Below are positions 17,612 through 24,598 of a DNA stretch of 64,000 bases, piece after piece. Under the pieces are notes generated by a model. It made no database searches. It was not told the DNA's origin and saw nothing but the letters and a program-made list of their open reading frames with translations. This DNA is from Collinsella sp. zg1085 (lineage in GTDB: Bacteria > Actinomycetota > Coriobacteriia > Coriobacteriales > Coriobacteriaceae), in NCBI RefSeq assembly GCF_018889955.1, contig NZ_CP076545.1:682001-746000 (forward strand). Reading direction: 5' to 3'. The position numbers were made by a program, and so were the translations under genes. Within the stretch, counting starts at the first letter, position 1; the number at the start of each line of letters is the position of its first letter.

Positions 17612-18700
17612 ATGGCCATCTACAAAACACCAAGCGGTAAATGGCGCGTACAGGTTGATTTGGGTGCTGGCTTAGACGGAAAGCGTAAGCGCAAAACGGG
17701 GACCTTTCCCACAAAGCGAGAAGCTCAAATGGCTGAGCATCATTGGGCAGAGCTTTCAAGAACCAATTCGCTTTCTAAGAACTCAATTACGCTGTTGGAG
17801 TTTACGCGAGAGGTGTATATACCTGCAAAGGAGCAAAAGTTAAGGTACTCAACCTTTAGAAGGTATCTTATTGACATCAATAAACGGATTTTGCCATTAC
17901 TTGGGAATAAGCGACTTGATGCAATTGGCCATTCGGACGTTCAAAAGCTGATTGACGGGTGCAAGAGCCATAAAGTTGCTGTTACAACACGTGCTACACT
18001 TCGCCAGATTTTCAACCTTGCAATTAATATGGGCTTTCTTGTTCAAAATGTTGCCGTGCAATCATACGATATGCCTAAAAACACCGTACACCCTGACGAG
18101 CATAACGGTGATTGGCTTACTACCTTCGATGAGCATTCAGCATTTCTCCAACAGATTGATAATGAGCTCTTTCAAACTAGGGCCTATCTTGGCCTTGGTC
18201 TTGGTTTGCGAAGGGGTGAGATATTTGGTCTTAACTGGGACGATATTGACTTCTCTAAAAAGCTTGTACATATTCAGAGAACATATATACGTGAGAGCGG
18301 CGGCTATGAGCTTATGAGCCCTAAAACATACGAGAGTGACCGATATATTCCGATGCATCCCGCGCTTTTTAGCTTTCTTATGGCGCTGTATGAAAAAAGG
18401 GCTCATCCAACAGGAGCAGTGGTTATTTCGCGTAAAGGCTTAAGAGCTTCGCCAATAAAGACTTCCGCCCGCTGGACTGCGTTTTTGAAGAGACACCCAG
18501 AAATGCCGACAGTCTCAATATTAAACATGCGTCATTCGTTTGCCACGTCGTGCCTTAATGCGGGCATTGATGTTACGAAGGTTTCAAAGATGTTAGGGCA
18601 TACCAACATTACAACAACGGTCAGGCGCTATATTCGCTTTAAGGCAGAAGATTTGGTAGTAGAGTTTGACCAGATAATGGGGCAAAAAGAGGAAGTTTAG
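17612..18700 (+). CDS. int: Tyrosine recombinase/phage integrase (left)
   Basis: 362 aa. The order is an N-terminal AP2-like arm-binding segment (YKTPSGKWRVQVDLG), a SAM-like core-binding domain (residues about 60-150) and the catalytic domain. Arg of LGLRRGEIFGL, Lys in the beta-hairpin, Arg of NMRHSF, His of LGHTN and nucleophile Tyr of RRYIRF are visible. Box II reads LNMRH where HxLRH is usual, so the first histidine is replaced by Leu. The start at ATG 17612 is chosen over an upstream frame inside the preceding gene. It probably mobilised the small cargo element to its left. Confidence 0.88.
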   Translation: MAIYKTPSGKWRVQVDLGAGLDGKRKRKTGTFPTKREAQMAEHHWAELSRTNSLSKNSITLLEFTREVYIPAKEQKLRYSTFRRYLIDINKRILPLLGNKRLDAIGHSDVQKLIDGCKSHKVAVTTRATLRQIFNLAINMGFLVQNVAVQSYDMPKNTVHPDEHNGDWLTTFDEHSAFLQQIDNELFQTRAYLGLGLGLRRGEIFGLNWDDIDFSKKLVHIQRTYIRESGGYELMSPKTYESDRYIPMHPALFSFLMALYEKRAHPTGAVVISRKGLRASPIKTSARWTAFLKRHPEMPTVSILNMRHSFATSCLNAGIDVTKVSKMLGHTNITTTVRRYIRFKAEDLVVEFDQIMGQKEEV

Positions 18701-18884
18701 GCGCGTGCCAAATCTGTGCCACAAAATGTGCCCACAAATTATAATGCCTGATAAAAGATGGTAAAGCTTTTAGGAAATTCATCGGCGAGAAATGCAGTCA
18801 ATTACTATATTTCAGCAGGTAGATGATAGTATTTTCAACAAAACAAGGTGGTAGGGATGTTGGATTACATATGCAGAGCCAACA
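18701..18884. other. Junction between left integrase and truncated prophage
   Basis: 184 bp without a gene, lying between the integrase stop and the end of the tail-chaperone frame. An attachment site often follows int, so attR of the small element may be here. The tape-measure gene expected next on the minus strand is absent, so this segment also contains a deletion or recombination breakpoint. Confidence 0.4.
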
Positions 18885-19277
18885 TTAGCCATCTTGTGCC
18901 ATCCCTAATATCTGGTCAATCTCAGCGCGAGCTTTAAGCGCGTTGCTGCGCCGCCGCTCTGCTTCTAAGCGTTGCGCGGGAGAGAGCAATGGTTTTGGTT
19001 GGGGCAGCGGGTGCTGCTTGGTGTTGCCCAACAAGTAAAATAACCTTTGCAAATGAAACTCGATTCTCCATAAAAGATACGAGCCTGTTTCCCACTCAAG
19101 GCTTGGGTCTTGTAGCTTTGCCACGCGCGATGTAGCAGGTAGTTGCTGCCATAAAATTGCCATGCGCTCAAGTTCTATGCCGTCGCCTGAAAGAGGGAGT
19201 GCGACGGTATAGAACTGTTGAAAATCAGCAATTACTTCGTCTCGGTGTTCTTCAAAACAGGAGACGAAGCCAAGGAG
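18885..19277 (-). CDS. Tail assembly chaperone gpT part (made by -1 frameshift from gpG)
   Basis: The frame after the slip reads LLGFVSCFEEHRDEVIADFQ and continues to LEAERRRSNALKARAEID, 130 aa; the middle part resembles DUF5361. It has no good start of its own; an internal ATG at 19163 would lose the conserved N-terminal part. It enters frame by a -1 shift on A-AAA-AAC at 19283-19277 inside gpG, giving a fused gpGT of about 211 aa. Such fusions help load the tail tube onto the tape measure. The downstream partner, the tape measure gene, is missing. Confidence 0.75.
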   Translation of the reverse strand, partial: LLGFVSCFEEHRDEVIADFQQFYTVALPLSGDGIELERMAILWQQLPATSRVAKLQDPSLEWETGSYLLWRIEFHLQRLFYLLGNTKQHPLPQPKPLLSPAQRLEAERRRSNALKARAEIDQILGMAQDG

Positions 19278-19519
19278 TTTTTTACACGCGCCGCCTCAAG
19301 AGCTGCATCATTTAGTTTGGCAAGCCCTGTAAAACCGCCTACGCGCTCAACATAGTCTTCGTCGTGACCCATGTAGATGCGCTCAACAGCTTCAAACAGC
19401 CCATCAGGGTGCTTCTCAGACAGTGCCAACTGCTTCATGGTCTTATAGCTTTTTAGCTCATCAGCATCGCAGTAGAACTTGCCCTCAATCCCCTCAACGG
19501 TAAAGCTAATCTTATCCAT
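19232..19519 (-). CDS. Tail assembly chaperone gpG-like
   Basis: 95 aa acidic protein directly after the tail tube gene, the classical gpG position. ATG at 19519 (MDKISFTVEGIEGKFY). The slippery heptamer AAAAAAC is in the correct register (codons AAA AAC) 14 codons before the stop. Normal termination gives gpG; -1 slippage gives gpGT. Assignment rests on position, size and the frameshift signal. Confidence 0.75.
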   Translation of the reverse strand: MDKISFTVEGIEGKFYCDADELKSYKTMKQLALSEKHPDGLFEAVERIYMGHDEDYVERVGGFTGLAKLNDAALEAARVKNSLASSPVLKNTETK

Positions 19520-19532
19520 GTAAACTCACCCC

Positions 19533-20123
19533 TTAGACGTTTGCGCGATCAGTCTCGGTGGACTCGATATACTCATAGCAAGTGTTGCCATGTTCATCGG
19601 GGACATATTTAATGGTGATAGCACGTGCTCCCAGCTCGCTTGCTGCCATAGTTAGGTCATCAAGCTCGCTTGACTGGCCATTAGGCACGACACGACGACA
19701 ACGCCGACCATTTTTAAGAACAAGATCAAGAGCATAGGAGCGCGTGGTTGCGCTGTTGGCATTATGCTTAACTGTAATAAGACCGTTTTCATCGGTTACA
19801 TTGTCATCGCCATACATAATCTTGAGCGTTTCAGCCTTAATTTCTGCAGGCGTAAACTGAGCCGACTCAACCAAACTGGTCTGCTCCTCAGCCATAAGGT
19901 CACCGTTCATGTCCTTAAGCTCTTCCGAGTCACCTTCACGCGTTTCGGTATACCCATCTTCGCTCAAAAACCCAAGCACGCTAAATGCTGCATCAAGCTT
20001 TGACCAGCAATCCGTTGGAAGTGGGGTGCCCACTGGTGCAGTAAAGATGTATCCGCCGCGAATACCTTTAATTGCGCTAACGTTTTCAGTGTTATTTGTT
20101 GTCGCTTTTTTATTTTTGGGCAT
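19533..20123 (-). CDS. Phage major tail (tube) protein
   Basis: 196 aa, minus strand, between the tail terminator and the tail assembly chaperone. It has the pattern of siphophage tube subunits (GGYIFTAPVGTPLPTD, LGFLSEDGYTETREGDSEELKDMNGD), in which a flexible N-terminus precedes a beta-sandwich. Subunits would stack as hexamers to form the non-contractile tail tube. Start ATG 20123 follows AAAGG. Confidence 0.78.
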   Translation of the reverse strand: MPKNKKATTNNTENVSAIKGIRGGYIFTAPVGTPLPTDCWSKLDAAFSVLGFLSEDGYTETREGDSEELKDMNGDLMAEEQTSLVESAQFTPAEIKAETLKIMYGDDNVTDENGLITVKHNANSATTRSYALDLVLKNGRRCRRVVPNGQSSELDDLTMAASELGARAITIKYVPDEHGNTCYEYIESTETDRANV

Positions 20124-20136
20124 GATATAAACCTTT

Positions 20137-20478
20137 CTACTTGCAAATTGTTATTTGAATTGATGTTTGATAGCGCTCTTGGCGCGATTCAGGGTCTGCC
20201 CATCGATAGGTGCTCCCAAGCTCTACACCAAAGACCACAGGCTCATCCATAAGGTCAAACACCACGTCTTCAACCTTGCTAATAAGCTCATAGGCACGCC
20301 GGCGTGAGTGTGCCCACGCCTGAATAGCAAAGCCAATGCGCCGCACAAAGCGTGTGCCAACAGCGCCTGTCTGCTCAACCAGAATAAACTCATCAGGGCG
20401 CTCGCGGGCAACTTCAAGCATCACGTTTACGCCTAGTGCCTGCTCTAAGTGCAGAGCAACCATACGCTCTAAATCCAT
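20137..20478 (-). CDS. Phage tail terminator/minor tail protein
   Basis: 113 aa, located between the HK97-gp10-like gene and the tail tube, where tail terminators sit. MDLERMVALHLEQALGV begins a helix, followed by a beta-rich region (FVRRIGFAIQAWAHSRRRAYELISKVEDVV) typical of the family. It caps the tail tube and joins it to the head. Its first codon meets the last codon of the upstream gene (20478). Assigned mainly by order. Confidence 0.6.
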   Translation of the reverse strand: MDLERMVALHLEQALGVNVMLEVARERPDEFILVEQTGAVGTRFVRRIGFAIQAWAHSRRRAYELISKVEDVVFDLMDEPVVFGVELGSTYRWADPESRQERYQTSIQITICK

Positions 20479-20783
20479 TATGAGCTGCCCTGAGAATGGA
20501 GCGCACGGAGGAGCCTGTTGTGCTTGCGCTCGCTATAGTGGGCATGCGGGCTTGCCGTAGACACACGATAGCCTCGAGCTAAACGACCCTTAACGGCGCG
20601 AGCAACATAGCCCTTACCTGTCTCATTTGGCGCTGGTGTAAATGTATCGTTACAGCTCTCCTCAATTGACTTGGCGGGTTGTGTGAGAAGCGCCTGAACA
20701 TCTTCTGAGCTCATAAGCTCGGCGTATCCTGCGCGGTCCCAGCGAAACCGCCCAAAGCTAATCTCGCATTTTGCTCTAGCCAT
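20478..20783 (-). CDS. HK97 gp10-like tail component
   Basis: 101 aa basic protein. It begins MARAKCEISFGRFRWDRAGYAELM and contains GKGYVARAVKGRLARGYRVSTASPHA, which resembles the gp10/minor tail family (small, basic, C-terminal region rich in His/Arg). It overlaps the upstream connector gene by 8 bp. Role: head-tail joining. Confidence 0.6.
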   Translation of the reverse strand: MARAKCEISFGRFRWDRAGYAELMSSEDVQALLTQPAKSIEESCNDTFTPAPNETGKGYVARAVKGRLARGYRVSTASPHAHYSERKHNRLLRALHSQGSS

Positions 20784-21123
20784 CTATATGCTCCACATCA
20801 ACGGTTAAATTCCAAGGACCTGGTACATTTGACTCGGTATAGCGGCGAGGAGACCCTATGACCCTACAAATTTGTCCTCTCACCTCTATTTGTGCGCCCT
20901 GCAAATCTGCTGTATAGGTTTTAGGGAAGCAAAGCGTATATGCGCGGCGAGAGCCTTGAGGGCGCGATGGGTCTAAGTCATCAGTGGGGCTAGGTGCTAC
21001 AACAACGTTTTCTACGTGCTCACGCTCAATCCGCTCAGACAAAATATCGCCTAGACGGTCACGCTGAACTACTGGATGGAGCACCACCACACGCTCACCT
21101 GCAATAAGAGAAGCTCCAAACAC
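20776..21123 (-). CDS. Phage head closure/head-tail joining protein
   Basis: 115 aa, beta-rich. VVLHPVVQRDRLGDILSER and the C-terminal RYTESNVPGPWNLTVDVE suit the small barrel-fold stoppers that close the portal after packaging. It follows the connector gene with no gap and precedes the gp10-like gene. Family call by position and general pattern. Confidence 0.55.
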   Translation of the reverse strand: MFGASLIAGERVVVLHPVVQRDRLGDILSERIEREHVENVVVAPSPTDDLDPSRPQGSRRAYTLCFPKTYTADLQGAQIEVRGQICRVIGSPRRYTESNVPGPWNLTVDVEHIDG

Positions 21124-21528
21124 TTATGCCTCGTCTCGTTCATAGGGGGTAAGAACGTTTAAGCGCTGTCCTACAAGACCCAATCGTTTGAGATCGGATT
21201 TGCCTAAATACAGCTCGCCTAGCCCTGCCCCATAACTTACACTCGCTGAGTAGCCGCCGGCTGCCTGTGTAAACTGGGTAGCCCCTGCAATAGAGATAGG
21301 AGCACTTAGGACACGGTTGGCAAGCATGCATGCAACTGAGGTAGCCGAGCGGTCAAAAGATGGGTGAGCTCCAGCTGTATACTCATCTCCATAAAAGTCC
21401 TCATAGGCATTTATAAGAACTGCGCTCGCATCACCTAAAAGCGCTTCTGCACGCGCTACATCTGTAGGCGCGCCAAAACGAAGGCTATACTCATCAATTG
21501 ATGCAAAACTTGCCAACATATCCGGCAC
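21124..21528 (-). CDS. Phage head-tail connector (gp6/gp15-like)
   Basis: 134 aa helical protein immediately after the major capsid gene. The N-terminus (MLASFASIDEYSLRFG) and short helices (ARAEALLGDASAVLIN) are characteristic of gp6/gp15-like adaptors that dock under the portal ring. ATG 21528; 3 bp after the capsid stop. Confidence 0.7.
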   Translation of the reverse strand: MPDMLASFASIDEYSLRFGAPTDVARAEALLGDASAVLINAYEDFYGDEYTAGAHPSFDRSATSVACMLANRVLSAPISIAGATQFTQAAGGYSASVSYGAGLGELYLGKSDLKRLGLVGQRLNVLTPYERDEA

Positions 21529-21531
21529 CCC

Positions 21532-22428
21532 TTAGGAAATGGTGCCGTTTTCAAGTCGGACAAATTCTGACGCGCTGCGGATAACAAAGCCAATTTCAAG
21601 CTCAATGCGCACCGCAAACATGTTGCGCTGGAAAAGGTTGAGCTGAACCGTCTTTGAACCATCCTTCACACTTAAGGATGCTTGGTCTGCAATGGCTATA
21701 TTGATGTCTTGAACAATGCCATAGCGTGCGCCACTCCAATCACCGCCAAAGCCTACAACCTCGACAGATTTTGAAGTAACTGCAGGCTTGTAAGCATGAC
21801 GTGAGAAGTGCGCAGGAATTGAAAGCACTGAGTTTGGAGCGCCTTCAACAGATGCATTACTAATAAAGAGTGGGCGGTTATTTGAGTCTTTTGCTTTCAA
21901 AAGCACCGTGCGAGCTGCTGGAGAAAGCACCCAGTGGTTAAGGTCTGCCTCAGCTTTGCTAACTGTACCTATTGCGTCCACAAACGCGTCATAGGTTTTT
22001 ACCGAGACATCGAGCGCAGGGGCTTGAGCGAGCGTATCAAAGCTCTCACCTGGGGCATCTTGAAAACCAAAGACCGTCTGGTCAAACACCTTAGCAATAC
22101 TCATAGGCAAACGCCCAACGAGTGCCTCATAAAGCGCTTCGTTGTTTGCCCTGAACTGGTTTGAGAACGGCTCAATCAAAGCAACGGTATAGCCCTTCAT
22201 AGTTTTGGTTGTCAGCGTATGCTTGCCAACCGGTTTTTCTTCGGTCTCAGCTGTCCAGGCAGCAACTGGGTCGCCGGTCACCACAGGAATGGTAAGACCG
22301 TTTCCCGGCAGGGTGATGCGCTCCGCGAGCTTCATCACAACTGAAGACTCTTGTGCCTTGGCCCAAATCTCAGAAGAGACTGATTGAGGCAAGGTCAAGC
22401 TTTTTGTGTTCATAGAATCAAGTGCCAT
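21532..22428 (-). CDS. Major capsid protein (HK97 fold)
   Basis: 298 aa, without a visible N-terminal delta domain, consistent with the separate scaffold gene upstream. The HK97-type pattern is clear: SVSSEIWAKAQESSVVMKLA, then ITLPGNGLTIPVVTGDPVAAWTAETEEKP, and the helix containing LPMSIAKVFDQTVFG. It would form the icosahedral head. Start ATG 22428, 14 bp after the scaffold stop. Confidence 0.88.
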   Translation of the reverse strand: MALDSMNTKSLTLPQSVSSEIWAKAQESSVVMKLAERITLPGNGLTIPVVTGDPVAAWTAETEEKPVGKHTLTTKTMKGYTVALIEPFSNQFRANNEALYEALVGRLPMSIAKVFDQTVFGFQDAPGESFDTLAQAPALDVSVKTYDAFVDAIGTVSKAEADLNHWVLSPAARTVLLKAKDSNNRPLFISNASVEGAPNSVLSIPAHFSRHAYKPAVTSKSVEVVGFGGDWSGARYGIVQDINIAIADQASLSVKDGSKTVQLNLFQRNMFAVRIELEIGFVIRSASEFVRLENGTIS

Positions 22429-22442
22429 AAGATATGTCCTTT

Positions 22443-22904
22443 CTACTTCATAGCGTCATTCATAAACTTAGAAAAATCTGTGGCAGGAGATGAGTTGGTA
22501 CTTGCCCTGTCAAAGGTGCCTGGCGCGTCGAGTTTGGCGGCTGGCTTTTGCTTAAACGCTTGGAGCATCTCATCAGCCCATGCCTCCATAGCCTCGCGCG
22601 TATCGCCCACCAAAAGCTGTGCTGGTACATGCTTTGCTTTTGCAACCTCATCAGCAAGTGTGCGTCTTGCTTCAGCGCGCTCTTTTGCACTCAAGCGCTC
22701 TTCAAGCGCGGCAATCCTCTCAGCATCGGTTTTGCTTGCAGCACGAGTGCTCTCAAGCTCAGCCTGAGCATCCTTGTTTGCCTTTGCGCGGGCTTCCCAT
22801 TTACGAGCGTTTGCCTTTGCCTCTTCATACAATGCTTTGTAGTTGGGCTCTTTGTCAGTACCCTTTTGCTCTTTGTCCACCTGATTGTCACCAAGCTGTT
22901 CCAT
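22443..22904 (-). CDS. Phage capsid scaffolding protein (gp20-like)
   Basis: 153 aa, strongly predicted coiled coil between residues 20 and 90 (YKALYEEAKANARKWEARAK, ALEERLSAKERAEARR), with a low-complexity C-terminus ending in FSKFMNDAMK. It lies directly upstream of the capsid gene, the usual place of scaffold proteins that template shell assembly and are removed before packaging. Confidence 0.78.
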   Translation of the reverse strand: MEQLGDNQVDKEQKGTDKEPNYKALYEEAKANARKWEARAKANKDAQAELESTRAASKTDAERIAALEERLSAKERAEARRTLADEVAKAKHVPAQLLVGDTREAMEAWADEMLQAFKQKPAAKLDAPGTFDRASTNSSPATDFSKFMNDAMK

Positions 22905-23311
22905 CTCTTACCAATCCTTTCTCACGCTGTGCAGCGTGCGCCACGCTACTTTGCAGTGCGTAGCTCATAGAGGTAGTTACCTGCCGTGCGGCAGCGTATG
23001 GTGGGCATTGTCTGGTATGCGTGAGATTTAGCGCTCAAAGGTGTATTTAGGCGTGTTAAGAACGGCATATAACTCATTTTAAGCAAGATACACAGTGGCC
23101 TTGTTGCATTTATGTAAAACGCCTGAAGCAAGGAGTAGCTCCGTATCTCTGTCTATAAGCTTAGAAATTAAGGTACACTTACTTATGGAGTACGCCCAGA
23201 CCTACGAATCGGGAAACGGCTCCATTTATTTTTTGAAATGAAGTATTTATGACCAGCTTTTTCAAAATATGTATAAGGTTTGAATTAGCGTGTGCTATGG
23301 TATCTTTCAAT
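22905..23311. other. Gap between MuF-toxin locus and scaffold; no immunity gene found
   Basis: About 400 bp. An immunity gene for the toxin domain would be expected near here, but no convincing frame exists on either strand. A plus-strand 18-codon frame (MEYAQTYESGNGSIYFLK, 23185-23241) coincides with a stem ATGGAG/CTCCAT followed by a T-rich run, so it may be a terminator or an N-terminal gene remnant. Confidence 0.4.
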
Positions 23312-23367
23312 AAAGAAGGGGTTTCCCCGCCGACCGTTTTCACGGGGGGGTCTAACCCCTTCTTTTT
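23312..23367. terminator. Bidirectional terminator at the end of the toxin frame
   Basis: AAAGAAGGGGTT pairs with AACCCCTTCTTT across a GC-rich inner region (CCCCG/CGGGG), with T-runs on both outer sides. It overlaps the toxin stop codon at 23352-23354. Confidence 0.75.
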
Positions 23368-23884
23368 ACTCTTAAAATATATTCGTCTTTTAAGATTAGA
23401 ACTTGGTTAAACTGCTTTTTATCTTCTCCATAGCGCCAGTGTATATATCGCCTTGTCGATTGAATAATCTCGTCTCGGCTCCATTTTCCCTCAGACGGAG
23501 AAACCTCAAACTCTCGTATATCAAGAATGAGGTTATCAGCTTGCTCGGCTGCTTCTTCAAATTGATGGTAGAGCGTTTGTTTGCCTTCACCTATTGGTTG
23601 CTTTATCTCCCAAGCTGCCCCATTAATCCACAAGTCAGAGGTTGATTGATGCTCATCTGAACGGGTTGTTCTAAAAACTGATGGGATACCGTGCTTTTGA
23701 CTCAAAGCCTCAACTACTTCTAACTCCTTCGGCTTAGGTTTTGCCCCCTTTTCTAGTGTTTTTTCTGCAGCTTCTCCCGTCAAAAACCACTTCGCATCAC
23801 GGGTTTCTATCTCTTGTGAGATGCGCTTAGAGCTAAAGTGCTCAAATGCCTTACTTGGGGTTCCACCATGGCGTTTAATATAGG
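23352..23884 (-). CDS. CdiA/PD-(D/E)XK-like toxin domain, C-terminal part of a MuF polymorphic toxin
   Basis: The frame is open from the A6 run at 23890-23885 to 23352. From a TTG at 23783 it codes for 143 aa, but there is no ribosome-binding site there, and upstream codons in the same frame are clearly coding (RHGGTPSKAFEHFSSKRISQ). The domain shows TSDLWINGAAWEIKQP, an Asp followed by ExK, the core of PD-(D/E)XK nucleases of CdiA-CT type, with flanking Arg/Lys-rich strands. It most likely attacks tRNA or DNA. Joined to MuF by a -1 shift it gives a protein of about 415 aa. Confidence 0.65.
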
Positions 23885-24598
23885 TTTTTTCTCTTCAGAT
23901 GATAGGCGGTCCCATTCTTCTCGTATTGCAACACGTCCACCAAGCGCAGAAACGCAGCTCTGATAGCGTTCATACATTGCGTCTGGGTCATAGCCCTCAA
24001 TTTGCATATGCCCATAGTTTTGTACAACACGGCAATCACAGCCCTTATGGGCATGGCTTGCCGCCTCTTCGGTGTTATAGGTATAGCCAAATGAAGAGAG
24101 CATAAGACAAAATCCACAGGTTTCACGACCTGCAGGGACACGAGCAAACTTAGGTTTTTTAGGGTCAATACGCGCATTGTAGGCCGCGCATCTATTTGCC
24201 GCTAGGCGACACTCTGTGTTGATACGGGCTACGCAAGTTTTTTTGAACGTGTCGGTATCACCTGTTTTAACCACACTATTAAGTGATGCGCGTACAGCGC
24301 CAGCAAGCGCATCAGGGTTTCTTCTTGCATCAGGGACAGCTCGAAACATATCATGGACGCCTTGGAGTTCGCGCACGCTATCGTAGGTTTCAGCAGCGCG
24401 AGCGGCGGCGAGACTAGTGCTGCCCTCGCAAATCGTTTCAAGTGCCTCAATTGAAGCTTCTCGAAGCGCGGGGACATCTCTCCCGTCCCACTCAGCAATC
24501 ACTTCAGTAAGGGAGCGCTCAGCCATACGTTCCGAGCGTGAAGAGATATAGTTGATTTCCTTGTTGAGCTTATCTAGTGGCTTACGCGAGATTTCCAT
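23807..24598 (-). CDS. Phage minor head protein, MuF/SPP1 gp7-like
   Basis: 263 aa as read. N-terminal helices (NKEINYISSRSERMAERSLTEV) lead into the MuF domain with the Cys/His cluster RVPAGRETCGFCLMLSSFGYTY then SHAHKGCDCRVV, a hallmark of the family. MuF proteins sit inside the capsid near the portal and can be injected. After codon 238 (EEKK) the reading becomes PILNAMVEP and stops; shifting back one base at the A6 run gives continuous similarity-like sequence into the toxin domain. It overlaps the portal gene by 17 bp. Confidence 0.85.
   Translation of the reverse strand: MEISRKPLDKLNKEINYISSRSERMAERSLTEVIAEWDGRDVPALREASIEALETICEGSTSLAAARAAETYDSVRELQGVHDMFRAVPDARRNPDALAGAVRASLNSVVKTGDTDTFKKTCVARINTECRLAANRCAAYNARIDPKKPKFARVPAGRETCGFCLMLSSFGYTYNTEEAASHAHKGCDCRVVQNYGHMQIEGYDPDAMYERYQSCVSALGGRVAIREEWDRLSSEEKKPILNAMVEPQVRHLSTLALSASHKR

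Noticed and set aside
23185-23241. 18-codon gene MEYAQTYESGNGSIYFLK
   Set aside because: Too short, weak ribosome-binding site, and the same bases form a terminator-like hairpin; kept only as a note in the gap entry.
23885-23890. Canonical programmed -1 slippery site at the MuF A6 run
   Set aside because: AAAAAAC is present but out of register (codons GAG AAA AAA CCT), so the X-XXY-YYZ rule is not met; a lost base is at least as likely.
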